In this document: positions 9,264 to 17,293 of the stretch, piece by piece
Layout: every line of letters starts with the position of its first letter
How positions within the stretch are numbered: the stretch's first letter is position 1
Assembly: GCA_903871465.1 (NCBI GenBank)
Contig: CAIQHB010000041.1
Coordinates: 1-32,186 of the forward strand
DNA from: an uncultured Methanosarcinales archaeon
GTDB lineage: Archaea > Halobacteriota > Methanosarcinia > Methanotrichales > Methanotrichaceae
Direction: 5' to 3'
DNA length: 32,186 nucleotides
Program-made: the position numbers and the translations under genes
The notes under the pieces: model-generated
Databases searched by the model: none
The model's input: the letters and a program-made list of their open reading frames with translations, nothing else
What the model was told of the DNA's origin: nothing

Positions 9264-9734
9264 ATGCCGATGCCGATGTTAATACCTATAGGGATAATCA
9301 TGTTGAGCGGCGCCATAGGCGGAATCATAAACGCACTGGTGAGCGATAACGGCTTCATCAAGCCCAGTGAGGAGACCGCGGGCGAGGTCACCATCATCCG
9401 CCCCGGATTTGCCGGCAACATTCTTCTAGGAGCTGTTGCCGCTTTCATCTCCTGGGGCCTTTACGGAGCCTTCAGCAATACGGTCCTGTTTGGAACTGCC
9501 ACCGGAATAGGTACGGATGATATCACAGTCTCCATTGCCTCCATTGCCGGCGCTCTTCTGGTGGGAATAGGCGGGGCCCGCTGGCTGACGAACGAGGTGG
9601 ACAAGAAGCTTCTCCGAACCGCGGCAGCGACGGCCGCCGCCTCCAAGTCCAGCTTTGACGATTCCCAGAAGATCGCCATAGCTACACCTGCTCAGGCCTT
9701 CAATATCGCCAAGAAGATGTACCAGAATGAGTGA
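9264..9734 (+). CDS. Small membrane protein of unknown function
   Basis: I do not recognise the family. There are three likely membrane segments: about residues 5-25 (LIPIGIIMLSGAIGGIINAL), 48-70 (AGNILLGAVAAFISWGLYGA) and 88-106 (TVSIASIAGALLVGIGGA). A soluble, helical C-terminus follows (WLTNEVDKKLLRTAAATAAA), ending in a tail with repeated Ala/Lys. GGGAGG lies 7 nt before the ATG, a strong ribosome site. The next gene (RlmJ-like) starts 12 bp downstream, so the two are probably co-transcribed, but no functional link is evident. Confidence 0.6.
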   Translation: MPMPMLIPIGIIMLSGAIGGIINALVSDNGFIKPSEETAGEVTIIRPGFAGNILLGAVAAFISWGLYGAFSNTVLFGTATGIGTDDITVSIASIAGALLVGIGGARWLTNEVDKKLLRTAAATAAASKSSFDDSQKIAIATPAQAFNIAKKMYQNE

Positions 9735-9746
9735 ACCATAGTCTAG

Positions 9747-10553
9747 ATGCGCCATTACGATCACAGAATGCACGCAGGCAATGCAGGCGATGTCTGGAAG
9801 CATTTCCTCCTGCTCGAGGCGGCAGATTGCCTCCTCACCCCCGATAGCAGCCTGGTTTATGCAGAAAGCCATGTTGGACGCCCAGAGTATTCCCTGAAAG
9901 CAGCTTGTGACTGGGAAGGAGGAATCGGCAAGATCTGGCCGGTTCTTCCTTCCCTTTTAAATTTTTGCTATTTTGCTATTCTAAATGAGCTAAATCCTCG
10001 CGGCCTGATGCGTTATCCGGGATCGGCCCGGCTCGTATGGGAGCTGGCAAAGCGAAAGATGTCTATGCTTGAGATCGAGGCTTGGGACATCGAGAACGAT
10101 GTTGCCGCAGCCTGGAGCGAATTTCCGGAGACGACTTCCCTTTCCTTCCATCTGGGGGACGGTTTTTCAGGAGTCGTGTCTCTCTTGAATGAAGCGATTC
10201 CCGGCCTTCTGCTCATTGATCCGCCCTTTCTTGATCAGGGGGATGCAATGGCGGCAGAAGAGTTGTTCGACCGGGCCAGGGAATTGGGTTGGACGGTTCT
10301 CTGCTGGCATATGGTGGGAACGATTGATACGAATGGAAGAGAGTTTCTTCCAGAGAGTCGTTTTCATGAATCCTTCCATGAATTCCCAATCCAGTTTTCC
10401 CAGATCGGACTGGACTACTGCGGCGCGAAAGGCTGCGCAGTTGCCGTGAGTTCCCCTCATGGATATCTTGAGCACCGGCTGCTGGAACGGATCGAAGAGT
10501 TCCTCAAGGTAATTCAGAAATTCGATTGGTTCCTCGCTATATCGAGTGAGTAA
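9747..10553 (+). CDS. rlmJ: RlmJ-family 23S rRNA (adenine-N6) methyltransferase homologue
   Basis: E. coli RlmJ methylates A2030 of 23S rRNA using S-adenosylmethionine. Family marks seen here: HAGNAGDVWKH (9-19), the early SAM-site region YAESHVGRPEYSL, W-x-GGI-GKIWP, LNPRGLMRYPGSA (84-94), DGFSGV, and the catalytic DPP(F/Y) as LLLIDPPF (155-161). Length 268 compares with 280 in E. coli. The family is mostly bacterial, so this may be a transferred gene, and its target in an archaeal ribosome is not known. The Asp-Pro-Pro-Phe variant replaces the usual Tyr. The last residues (FLAISSE) fall inside a dispersed repeat that begins at 10528, so the native C-terminus may have been altered. No clear ribosome site; likely coupled to the upstream gene. 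Confidence 0.8.
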   Translation: MRHYDHRMHAGNAGDVWKHFLLLEAADCLLTPDSSLVYAESHVGRPEYSLKAACDWEGGIGKIWPVLPSLLNFCYFAILNELNPRGLMRYPGSARLVWELAKRKMSMLEIEAWDIENDVAAAWSEFPETTSLSFHLGDGFSGVVSLLNEAIPGLLLIDPPFLDQGDAMAAEELFDRARELGWTVLCWHMVGTIDTNGREFLPESRFHESFHEFPIQFSQIGLDYCGAKGCAVAVSSPHGYLEHRLLERIEEFLKVIQKFDWFLAISSE

Positions 10554-10615
10554 TAGATCATAGAATCCTTTGAGTCCTCCGTGCGCCATGTGTCTCTTTG
10601 GTTTTCTTCCGTAAC
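10528..10615 (+). repeat. Dispersed repeat, copy A (overlaps the end of the RlmJ-like gene)
   Basis: It begins GGTTCCTCGCTATATCGAGT, contains GAGTCCTCCGTGCGC, and ends TTCCGTAAC. It matches 15143-15234 along most of its length, and a shorter copy lies at 10681-10724. Such CTCCGTGCGCTCTGTG-type sequences are a known style of intergenic repeat in prokaryotes. Its first 26 bases supply the last codons and stop of the upstream gene. Confidence 0.8.
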
Positions 10616-10680
10616 ATCACTTGAAATTGAAAATAAAAACTGCATATTTGCGTCTGAGCAAATAGTCGTCTCCGTTCGTT

Positions 10681-10724
10681 CGTCCTCCGTGCGCTCTGCG
10701 ACTCTGTGGTTCTATTCCGTAACC
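10681..10724 (+). repeat. Dispersed repeat, partial copy B
   Basis: The 3' half only: CGTCCTCCGTGCGCTCTG then CTCTGTGGT and TTCCGTAACC. It lies in the same orientation as copies A and C, 66 bp after A. Confidence 0.75.
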
Positions 10725-10837
10725 ATCAGGATTTAATTATCAAGCCATTCGATTTTTTTGCTTAGCCTCGAATTCAGAGCCTTCGATTCATCGCTTGAAT
10801 TCTCCACCTTCGGAACCTTTTTAATTAAAGGAGCCGG

Positions 10838-12535
10838 ATGATATGCGGGGATCAGGGATTGCAAAAAAAAGCCTACAAGCTTGTCTTTGGAATACTGTTG
10901 CTGGTCGTATTCTATAGCTTAGTTTTTATAGAAATGATGAGTCTGGAAGGCCAGTACCAGAATGCAAACCTTTTAACGGCTTTTTATTGGGTTGTTGTTA
11001 CGATTACGACTCTTGGCTATGGAGACGTAGTCTTCCACAGCCAGCTGGGTCGCTTCTTCAGCATCTTCGTGGCCCTCTCAGGAGTCGCCATACTCTGGGC
11101 CGTGATCATGCCTCTAATAATCACACCACGTCTGGAGCACCTGTTCAGTGCAGATCTCAGCTCAGCTCCGAAGAATATATCCGGACATATAATAATTTCC
11201 GGCTTCAATCCTGTGGTGGAGACCCTGGCAGAGAGGTTCACTCTGCTGCAGATACCGTTCCTGATCATTGAGCGATCTGAGAATACTGCCCGAACCATCT
11301 ATCGAGACTATCCCGTGCTCAAAGGAGATCCTTCCGAGATGGAGGTGTTGCGAAGAGCTAACATCGATTCCGCCCGCCTCTTTATCGCCAACGAAAAGGA
11401 GGAGATGAACGCCGAAGTCATTCTAACTCTGCGGGAGATCTCGGACATCGAGATAATAGCGCTGGTGGACGACCTGACCCGATCCAGGTTCCTGAAGTAT
11501 GCCGGGGCCACCAGGATCATCTCACCAAAGACGCTCCTCGGAACCTTCATCGCCCAGATCACCTCCCCACCGCTGAAGAACGTATTCCCTGGAGCCATCC
11601 GGCTCTTTGGAGATCTCTTGCTGATCGAGCTGCCCATCTATCCAGGAGCGGAGCTGATCGGAGAGAAGCTGGAGGAAGGGGCGATCAGGGAGACGGGTGC
11701 CGGCATTGTCGGCATCTGGCAGCGAGGAGTCTTCCATCCCAACCCCGATTCCGATGATGTGGTGCAGTCGAACTCGGTCCTGATGGCAGTGGGAAATATC
11801 GATCAGCTCTCCAGAGTTCGAGAACTCACCATCGGCACTCGCCGGGAGGGACCTCAGATCATCCTGGGATATGGGGATGTAGGAAAACGCGTGGCCACAG
11901 TGCAGGCTTACTGCGGAATAAAGCCATTAATCGTAGATCGGCGTGATCTGGGAGATATAGGTTTTCAGCAAATAATAGGAGATGCCACAAGTGAAGCCAG
12001 TTTGATGAAGGCAGGAATCAAAGAGGCGGTGGGCATCCTGATCCTGCTCAATCAGGATTCCGATGCTATTTATGCCACGCTTCTGGCCAAGAACCTCAAC
12101 CCGCATGCCTTTGTGGTAGTGAGGGCAAACCATCTCAAGTCTGCGGAGAAGATCTACCGGGCCGGTGCGGACTATGTGGCATCCGTGCCCATCGTCGCCA
12201 GCCACATGCTGGCCAAGATCATCCAGGGAGAAGAGGAGGAGCTGGATCTGCTTTATGAGGATCTGGAGCTCAAGATCTTCCACGTGGGAAAAAGGTCCGG
12301 CGTGATCGGTTGGACTCTGGAGGAGCTGGATCTGCCACATAATTTCGGCTGCCGGGTGGTAGCCCTGGAGCGAAGAAGCCAGGCTATTGCCATTCCTGAC
12401 CCAAAGACGGTTGTGCAAGCAGGCGATGTTCTGGCTCTGATAGGCAGTCCGAAGGGCACAGAGGCCTTCAGCATGAGATATGAAAGAAAGAAGAGCTTGA
12501 AATGGAGGCTTAAGATCCTTCCTCTGATTCAATAA
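10838..12535 (+). CDS. Potassium channel with two RCK (TrkA-N/TrkA-C) domains
   Basis: It has two membrane helices (about 13-33 and 73-95) around a pore loop with the K+ selectivity filter TTLGYGD (57-63). Two RCK units follow: TrkA-N about 117-235 plus TrkA-C about 255-330, then TrkA-N about 338-460 plus TrkA-C about 475-550. The second unit has an intact nucleotide-binding turn, GYGDVG (344-349). In the first this is GFNPVV, lacking the glycines, so only the second is likely to bind NAD(H) or a nucleotide in the classical way. This resembles tandem-RCK channels such as GsuK, which gate on several ligands. AAAGGAG lies 6 nt before the ATG. The CoA-transferase gene starts 11 bp downstream, so they form an operon. 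Confidence 0.9.
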   Translation: MICGDQGLQKKAYKLVFGILLLVVFYSLVFIEMMSLEGQYQNANLLTAFYWVVVTITTLGYGDVVFHSQLGRFFSIFVALSGVAILWAVIMPLIITPRLEHLFSADLSSAPKNISGHIIISGFNPVVETLAERFTLLQIPFLIIERSENTARTIYRDYPVLKGDPSEMEVLRRANIDSARLFIANEKEEMNAEVILTLREISDIEIIALVDDLTRSRFLKYAGATRIISPKTLLGTFIAQITSPPLKNVFPGAIRLFGDLLLIELPIYPGAELIGEKLEEGAIRETGAGIVGIWQRGVFHPNPDSDDVVQSNSVLMAVGNIDQLSRVRELTIGTRREGPQIILGYGDVGKRVATVQAYCGIKPLIVDRRDLGDIGFQQIIGDATSEASLMKAGIKEAVGILILLNQDSDAIYATLLAKNLNPHAFVVVRANHLKSAEKIYRAGADYVASVPIVASHMLAKIIQGEEEELDLLYEDLELKIFHVGKRSGVIGWTLEELDLPHNFGCRVVALERRSQAIAIPDPKTVVQAGDVLALIGSPKGTEAFSMRYERKKSLKWRLKILPLIQ

Positions 12536-12546
12536 AAGGGGCCTGA

Positions 12547-14538
12547 ATGCAGGAATCTTCAAACTCAGAATCTATCAAGCAGGAAGCTATGCGGGATGAA
12601 ATCCAAAAAAAATGGCCAGGTAAGTTCCGGGATCAGGAGCGCTTCATCTTCCAGGAAATTCGCCCCGGCGATAGGATCTTCATAGGCACGGGCTGCGGCG
12701 AGCCTCAGTATCTCGTCAGGTCGCTTCTCAATTTCGTCAATGATCAGCCCAAGGCATTTCTTGATGCCGAGCTCATGAATATCGTTACCCTGGGGGTGGC
12801 ACCCTACACGGATGAAAAGTTCAGAAACAATTTTCGTCTTAACTCCTTCTTCATTGGAGACAGCAGCAGAAATGCCATAAATGAGGCTGCTGCAGACTAT
12901 ACACCCATCTTCCTCTCCAATCTGCCCGACCTGATTCGATCGGATAGGTTGCCGCTCGATGTGGCTCTAATTCAGACCACTCTCCCCGACAAGGATGGCA
13001 ACATGAACCTTGGCATCAGTGTCGATATGGTGAGGACGGCGGTGGAGAAGGCGAGCCTCGTAATTGCCCAGCCCAATTCCTATATGCCGTGCGTGGCTGG
13101 AGACGGCTGGATTTGCATGGATGATGTGGACTATCTGGTCCCAAAAGACGAGCCTCTGCTGGAGTATATTGTAGACGTTCCGGGGGAGGCGGCCCGGAAG
13201 ATTGGAGAGTATGTGGCCCGCATTGTGGAAGACGGCTCGACTATCCAGGTAGGATACGGCAGCATTCCCAATGCCATTGTCTCCAGCCTATCGGGTAAAG
13301 AGCATCTTGGTGTGCATACCGAACTCTTGAGCGACGGCATAGCAGAGCTGATACAAAAGGGAGTTGTGGACAACACTCAGAAGAGCATCAACCCTGGCGA
13401 GACCACTGCCACCTTCTGTATGGGCCGTTCCCAAACTTATGATTTTCTGAGAGGCAATAGCGGCGTCCGGTTTCGAACCATAGACTACACCAACAATCCT
13501 CTTGTCATCGCAAAAAACAGAAAGATGATAGCCATTAACAGTGCGCTGGAGGTTGATCTCACAGGACAGGCCACTGCCGAATCCTTGGGCCATAACTTCT
13601 ACAGCGGCATCGGCGGTCAGGCTGATTTCATGCGCGGTGCAGCACTTGCTCCCGGAGGAAAGACCATCCTTGCTCTGCCATCCATAGCTCATAGTCCTGG
13701 CCAGAATGCAGGAAATGGCACCGGATTGAGTTGCAAAGAGGTCATGCCCGCAGGCGGAGATGGGCTCAAGAGCGGAGAAGTCTCCAGGATTGTGCCTTTT
13801 CTGAGGGAGGGAGCAGGCGTCACCTTGACACGAGGCGATATTCACTATGTGGTGACGGAATACGGCATTGCCTATCTACATGGCAAGAGCATTCGGGAGA
13901 GGGCCATGGACCTCATTGCCATCGCTCATCCCGATTTTCGGCAGTGGTTGATAGAGGAGGCCAAGCGCCTGCATCTGATCTATCCCGATCAGGCCTTTAT
14001 TCCAGGGAAAGAAGGCGAATATCCCGAGAATCTGGAGAGCTGGAGGAGCACCAAAACAGGCCAGCGAGTGCTTCTGCGGCCGGCGAAGATCAGCGATGAG
14101 CCGCTGCTAAAAGAATTTTTTTACGCTCTCTCCAATGAAAGCCTGTATCAGAGATTCATCTCAGTTCGCAAAGACATTCCTCACCAGGTGTTGCAGAAGT
14201 TTGTAGCAGTGGATTACTTCCAGAAGATGGTGCTGGTTGCAGTCAAGGAAGAGCATGACAAGGAGTCGATCTGCGGCCTCGGCCAATATGATATAAACAG
14301 CGACATGTTCACGGCAGAAGTGGCTCTGGTGGTGAGAGACGATTGCCAGAGTAGAGGGATAGGCGCGGAGCTGCTCTCTTATTTAGCATATCTGGCGAAG
14401 AAGCGGGGTCTTCTTGGTTTCACCGCTGAGGTTCTGGCGGGAAATGATCCTGTCTTCCGCCTCTTCAACAAGATGGGGTTTGCCGTGGAAAAGAGAAGTG
14501 AGTCCGGTGTTTATGAATTGAAGGCCATGTTTAGATGA
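12547..14538 (+). CDS. Acetyl-CoA hydrolase/CoA-transferase fused to a GNAT acetyltransferase
   Basis: Residues about 30-465 are a family I CoA-transferase of the acetyl-CoA hydrolase / 4-hydroxybutyrate CoA-transferase group: the GxG region IGTGCGEPQYLV, and HTELLSDG with the likely catalytic Glu259 that forms the glutamyl-CoA intermediate. GAGVTLTRGDIHYVVTEYGI is also characteristic. Residues about 505-663 form a GNAT domain (VLLRPAKISDEPLL, acetyl-CoA site QSRGIG at 601-606). An apparent insertion of about 25 residues sits at 383-409 (after LPSIA, before VSRIVP). The enzyme probably exchanges CoA between acyl-CoA and acetate or another acid; the GNAT part could acetylate a protein or small molecule. 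The substrate cannot be read from the sequence. It is in an operon with the potassium channel upstream. Confidence 0.88.
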   Translation: MQESSNSESIKQEAMRDEIQKKWPGKFRDQERFIFQEIRPGDRIFIGTGCGEPQYLVRSLLNFVNDQPKAFLDAELMNIVTLGVAPYTDEKFRNNFRLNSFFIGDSSRNAINEAAADYTPIFLSNLPDLIRSDRLPLDVALIQTTLPDKDGNMNLGISVDMVRTAVEKASLVIAQPNSYMPCVAGDGWICMDDVDYLVPKDEPLLEYIVDVPGEAARKIGEYVARIVEDGSTIQVGYGSIPNAIVSSLSGKEHLGVHTELLSDGIAELIQKGVVDNTQKSINPGETTATFCMGRSQTYDFLRGNSGVRFRTIDYTNNPLVIAKNRKMIAINSALEVDLTGQATAESLGHNFYSGIGGQADFMRGAALAPGGKTILALPSIAHSPGQNAGNGTGLSCKEVMPAGGDGLKSGEVSRIVPFLREGAGVTLTRGDIHYVVTEYGIAYLHGKSIRERAMDLIAIAHPDFRQWLIEEAKRLHLIYPDQAFIPGKEGEYPENLESWRSTKTGQRVLLRPAKISDEPLLKEFFYALSNESLYQRFISVRKDIPHQVLQKFVAVDYFQKMVLVAVKEEHDKESICGLGQYDINSDMFTAEVALVVRDDCQSRGIGAELLSYLAYLAKKRGLLGFTAEVLAGNDPVFRLFNKMGFAVEKRSESGVYELKAMFR

Positions 14539-14614
14539 TAGGTGCCAGGCAGATCGATCTGGCGACAACGATATTAGCTCCGATACCGAACTTCACCAAA
14601 AATGGAGAAATTGC

Positions 14615-15079
14615 ATGAGATCAATTAGAATGTTTCTTCTTACCGTGACATCGATCGTTTTCTTGCTGAATACGTCGCTTGCCAGCGTTGTTATCAACGA
14701 ACTGGAGCAGGACCCGGCTGGGGACGAGGATGCCTTCAGGACCACCGTAACGGCATGGTTTGAGCTCTATAACAATGACGATAAAGATGTAAATATCGGC
14801 GGATGGAGCCTGAGCAACTCTGATGGTCGATCAATTACCCTTCCCAAAGGAACGATAATCAAAGGCCTTGATTACTATGTGCAGGATGTGCAGCCAAAAT
14901 GGCTGGCTCACGGCGGCGAAGTCCTGAGGCTTATGGATGCGTCCGGCCGAGAGGTCGACAGGACGCCGGGCTTAAGCGATGATGAGGATAATGAGGGTGC
15001 CTGGACAAGGGATCCGGACGGAAGAGATACCAACAGCACCGATGACTGGAAGTTTCTGCCATCAAGCCGCGGTTTTTAG
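14615..15079 (+). CDS. Secreted lamin-tail-domain (LTD) protein
   Basis: It has a signal peptide (MFLLTVTSIVFLLNTSLA, about 6-23) followed by a single lamin-tail immunoglobulin-like domain filling the mature protein: VVINELEQDP, AWFELYNNDDKDVNIGGWSL, SNSDGRSITLPKGTIIKG and a C-terminal WTRDPDGRDTNSTDDW. Prokaryotic LTDs are found on exported proteins and nucleases as binding modules; here no catalytic partner is fused. GGAG lies 7 nt before the ATG. It follows the CoA-transferase by 76 bp and may be on its own promoter. Confidence 0.85.
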   Translation: MRSIRMFLLTVTSIVFLLNTSLASVVINELEQDPAGDEDAFRTTVTAWFELYNNDDKDVNIGGWSLSNSDGRSITLPKGTIIKGLDYYVQDVQPKWLAHGGEVLRLMDASGREVDRTPGLSDDEDNEGAWTRDPDGRDTNSTDDWKFLPSSRGF

Positions 15080-15142
15080 AGCACATGAATTTTTATATCT
15101 TTTTGGAAGTCGTCTAAAACCAAAAATAAAGAATAAAAAATA

Positions 15143-15234
15143 GGTTCCTCGCTGTATCGAGTGGGTAATAGAATATTAGAAACCTCTGTGAGTCCTCCGT
15201 GCGCTCTGTGCCTCTGTGGTGGACGTCCGTAACC
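15143..15234 (+). repeat. Dispersed repeat, copy C
   Basis: It begins GGTTCCTCGCTGTATCGAGT, then GAGTCCTCCGTGCGCTCTGT, and ends GTCCGTAACC. It matches copy A at 10528-10615 with scattered changes and small indels. It lies in the intergenic space between the LTD gene and pspAA, which hold no gene. Confidence 0.8.
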
Positions 15235-15293
15235 AGAGGTTAGCCACATAAAGTGGCGGAGAGCCAAAAAATATGTTGCCCGGTTTTGTCTCT

Positions 15294-15572
15294 CTATCCC
15301 TTGATCAAACCCTCATCGCAAAAGACCTTCCTGGCCTCTTCCAGGGAGAGGTCCTCCGGAGGGATGATTATATCCGACGGAATGATCTCGACAGGGTCAA
15401 GGGGCTCACCCAGCTCTTTGACTGTGGAGATCAACCTGGCCAGATCCCTGTGAAACTCGGCCTTGTTGCCCTTCTGCACGTGATCTACTATCTGGTTGTC
15501 GATCTTATTGACTTTGTTGACCAGATTGTCATCCAGCCGGAATTGGCCCTCACCCAAAATCCTGATGATCAT
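15294..15572 (-). CDS. pspAA: PspA-associated protein PspAA
   Basis: This 92-residue protein matches the PspAA family that accompanies PspA in archaea and actinobacteria: MIIRILGEGQFRLDDNLVNK at the start, GEPLDPVEIIPSDIIIPPED and a C-terminal EGLIKG. It is thought to modulate PspA-based membrane stress response; the mechanism is not established. Its start overlaps the pspA stop by 4 nt (ATGA), so the two are translationally coupled. Confidence 0.88.
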   Translation of the reverse strand: MIIRILGEGQFRLDDNLVNKVNKIDNQIVDHVQKGNKAEFHRDLARLISTVKELGEPLDPVEIIPSDIIIPPEDLSLEEARKVFCDEGLIKG

Positions 15573-16264
15573 TTCTTCATCTCCGCCTTCATTTTAGCCA
15601 GCTCTTCCTCAACCGTGCTCTTAGCCTTAACTTTGGCAAGCTCGTTCTCGATCTCGTCGCCTCCAGAGTAGTCGGTCAGAGTTCCCGACTCCAGAAGCTC
15701 GTCCAGAGCTGCAGAGCGGGCTTTCATGTTCTCCGTCTTCTCTTCGGCCCGCTGAACGGCCATGCCCACGTCCGCCATCTCCTCGCTTATGCCTGTTACC
15801 GACTCCGTAATCTTTACCTGGGCATCAGCTGCCGAGTACTGAGCCTTGATGGTCTCTTTCTTGGTGCGGAAGGACTCCACTTTCGTAGCAAGGCGGCTCT
15901 CCGCTGCCATCAGCTTCTGCTGCTGGTCGTTCAGGTCGGTGATCTGCTGGTCCAATGAGTTTGATTGGGCTTGCAGTGATGCCTTGTTCTCCAATGCCTT
16001 TCGTGCCAGATCCTCGCGATTCGCCGAGATAGCCTCTTTGGCCTGGGAGTCAAGCTTGTCGATGCTCATCTGCAGCTTGGCCTTTTGCAGCTCGATTCTC
16101 TTCTTGGAGGTGGTGACCTCAGCAACGCCCCTCTTGACATTCTGCAAGAGCTGGAGCTGCTTTTCGTAGGACACATCCAGAACCTCCCTGGGGTCCTCGA
16201 TCTTATCCATGATCTTATTCATCTTTGCCTGCACAACTGTGCTCATACGATCTAAGAAACCCAT
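15569..16264 (-). CDS. pspA: Phage-shock protein A / IM30 family membrane-stress protein
   Basis: PspA binds and stabilises the cytoplasmic membrane and assembles into ESCRT-III-like oligomers. The 231 residues are nearly all alpha-helical coiled coil. The start MGFLDRMSTVVQAKMNKIMDKIEDPREVLD contains the amphipathic helix and the family's conserved EDP motif; VSYEKQLQLLQNVKRGVAEV and the mid-protein AENKASLQAQ-type heptads follow. Length is typical (about 220-230). AAAGGAG precedes the ATG by 8 nt. It is the first gene of a two-gene operon with pspAA. Confidence 0.93.
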   Translation of the reverse strand: MGFLDRMSTVVQAKMNKIMDKIEDPREVLDVSYEKQLQLLQNVKRGVAEVTTSKKRIELQKAKLQMSIDKLDSQAKEAISANREDLARKALENKASLQAQSNSLDQQITDLNDQQQKLMAAESRLATKVESFRTKKETIKAQYSAADAQVKITESVTGISEEMADVGMAVQRAEEKTENMKARSAALDELLESGTLTDYSGGDEIENELAKVKAKSTVEEELAKMKAEMKK

Positions 16265-16346
16265 ATCATACTCTCCTTTGTCTTGTGGTCGATAATCGAC
16301 TTCAGTTTGATAAGATGCAAATTAGATATCGAGAAGGTTTTTAAAC

Positions 16347-16354
16347 TATTTATA
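16347..16354 (-). promoter_or_regulatory. Probable TATA box of pspA-pspAA
   Basis: The minus strand reads CTATAAATAG followed by TTTAAAAA, 75-90 nt before the pspA ATG and downstream of the SWIM gene's stop, so pspA need not depend on the upstream helicase genes. Predicted start of transcription near 16320. Confidence 0.45.
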
Positions 16355-16381
16355 GCCTGTTGGAGGGTCTAGTTGGAGGAT

Positions 16382-17290
16382 CTACTTCGTCCCTCTGTTT
16401 TCAGACTCTTCCTGTGCTCCTTCTGCCTCCTGAAGCGCGGCGCGACTCGCTATCCCGTATGCCTTTGCGAGCAGGACTGCTAAATTAGCGTTCTGGCGGA
16501 TGGTGAAAGGTGCATCTCCGAGCCTCTTTAAGACTGCGTTCTCCACATCGGGGCCTCTCGGATCGATCACCAGAGAATCGAGCCGGTCGCCCTTTTGCCA
16601 GAAGCAATCCAGGCACTCTTCCAGAGGCTTGGCCTTATCCAGGGGCAGGGAGGCCGGATAAAGGGAATGAGTGCCGGATTCTTCCAGAGCCCCGGCGACA
16701 CGTAGATTGCGCACGGTCTCAATCAACTCCTCCTTCGTCCTTCCTCGAAGCTTGAAGATGAGAAAAGGGTCAGTGTCGAACTGCTCAGCCAAGAGATAAT
16801 AGACGGCGGCTATGTGCTTGCAAGGATTGGACCAATCCGGGCAGGAGCAATCCGTTACCAGATCCTTTTTTTTCGTGGGAAAGAGAGAGACGCCGGAATC
16901 GGAGAATGCCTCCTCAATATTTTGCGGCATCTCGCCTGATAGCAGGCGGGCGGAGAAGACCGCTTTTGAGGCCATGGCTGACGTGACCTTTTCCCACTCT
17001 GCCCCGGATAGAGGAGTCAATTTTATCAGTACATCGTAGGGCTTGGACATGGTGCCCTGAACCCTGGCCCGAACCGATCCCGGCTCGATATCGATGGAGA
17101 TGACCTGACCTTTTCTGGCATAGGATCTGCCCCGGGTTAGCCTGGCGCCCAGGTCGAAGGACTCGAGAACACTGACCCAGCGTTTTGACCACCAGGTCTC
17201 TCCAATGGACCCGCGCTTACTTTTGGCCTTCAGCCCGTTCTTGACGTCTTTCGGCGCTGCCCGCTCGTAGTAGCTCCAGTAGGGACTCAT
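16382..17290 (-). CDS. SWIM zinc-finger protein, partner of a SNF2 helicase
   Basis: The SWIM zinc-binding motif CxCx6CxH is at 148-159 (CSCPDWSNPCKH), in the usual context DLVTDCSCPDWSNPCKHIAA. The N-terminal part (WWSKRWVSVLESFDLGARLTRGRSYARKGQV) is conserved among SWIM proteins that sit next to SNF2 helicases in bacteria and archaea. SWIM fingers bind DNA or protein. The gene starts 3 bp after the helicase stop, with GGAGG about 13 nt upstream, so the two are in one operon and probably form a complex. The exact role (repair, chromatin-like remodelling or defence) is not established. Confidence 0.85.
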   Translation of the reverse strand: MSPYWSYYERAAPKDVKNGLKAKSKRGSIGETWWSKRWVSVLESFDLGARLTRGRSYARKGQVISIDIEPGSVRARVQGTMSKPYDVLIKLTPLSGAEWEKVTSAMASKAVFSARLLSGEMPQNIEEAFSDSGVSLFPTKKKDLVTDCSCPDWSNPCKHIAAVYYLLAEQFDTDPFLIFKLRGRTKEELIETVRNLRVAGALEESGTHSLYPASLPLDKAKPLEECLDCFWQKGDRLDSLVIDPRGPDVENAVLKRLGDAPFTIRQNANLAVLLAKAYGIASRAALQEAEGAQEESENRGTK

Positions 17291-17293
17291 GGA

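Noticed and set aside
10167-10589. Minus-strand frame opposite the RlmJ-like gene
   Set aside because: Antisense to a recognised gene; its start is the reverse of the dispersed repeat, also seen in the spurious frame at 15076-15267.
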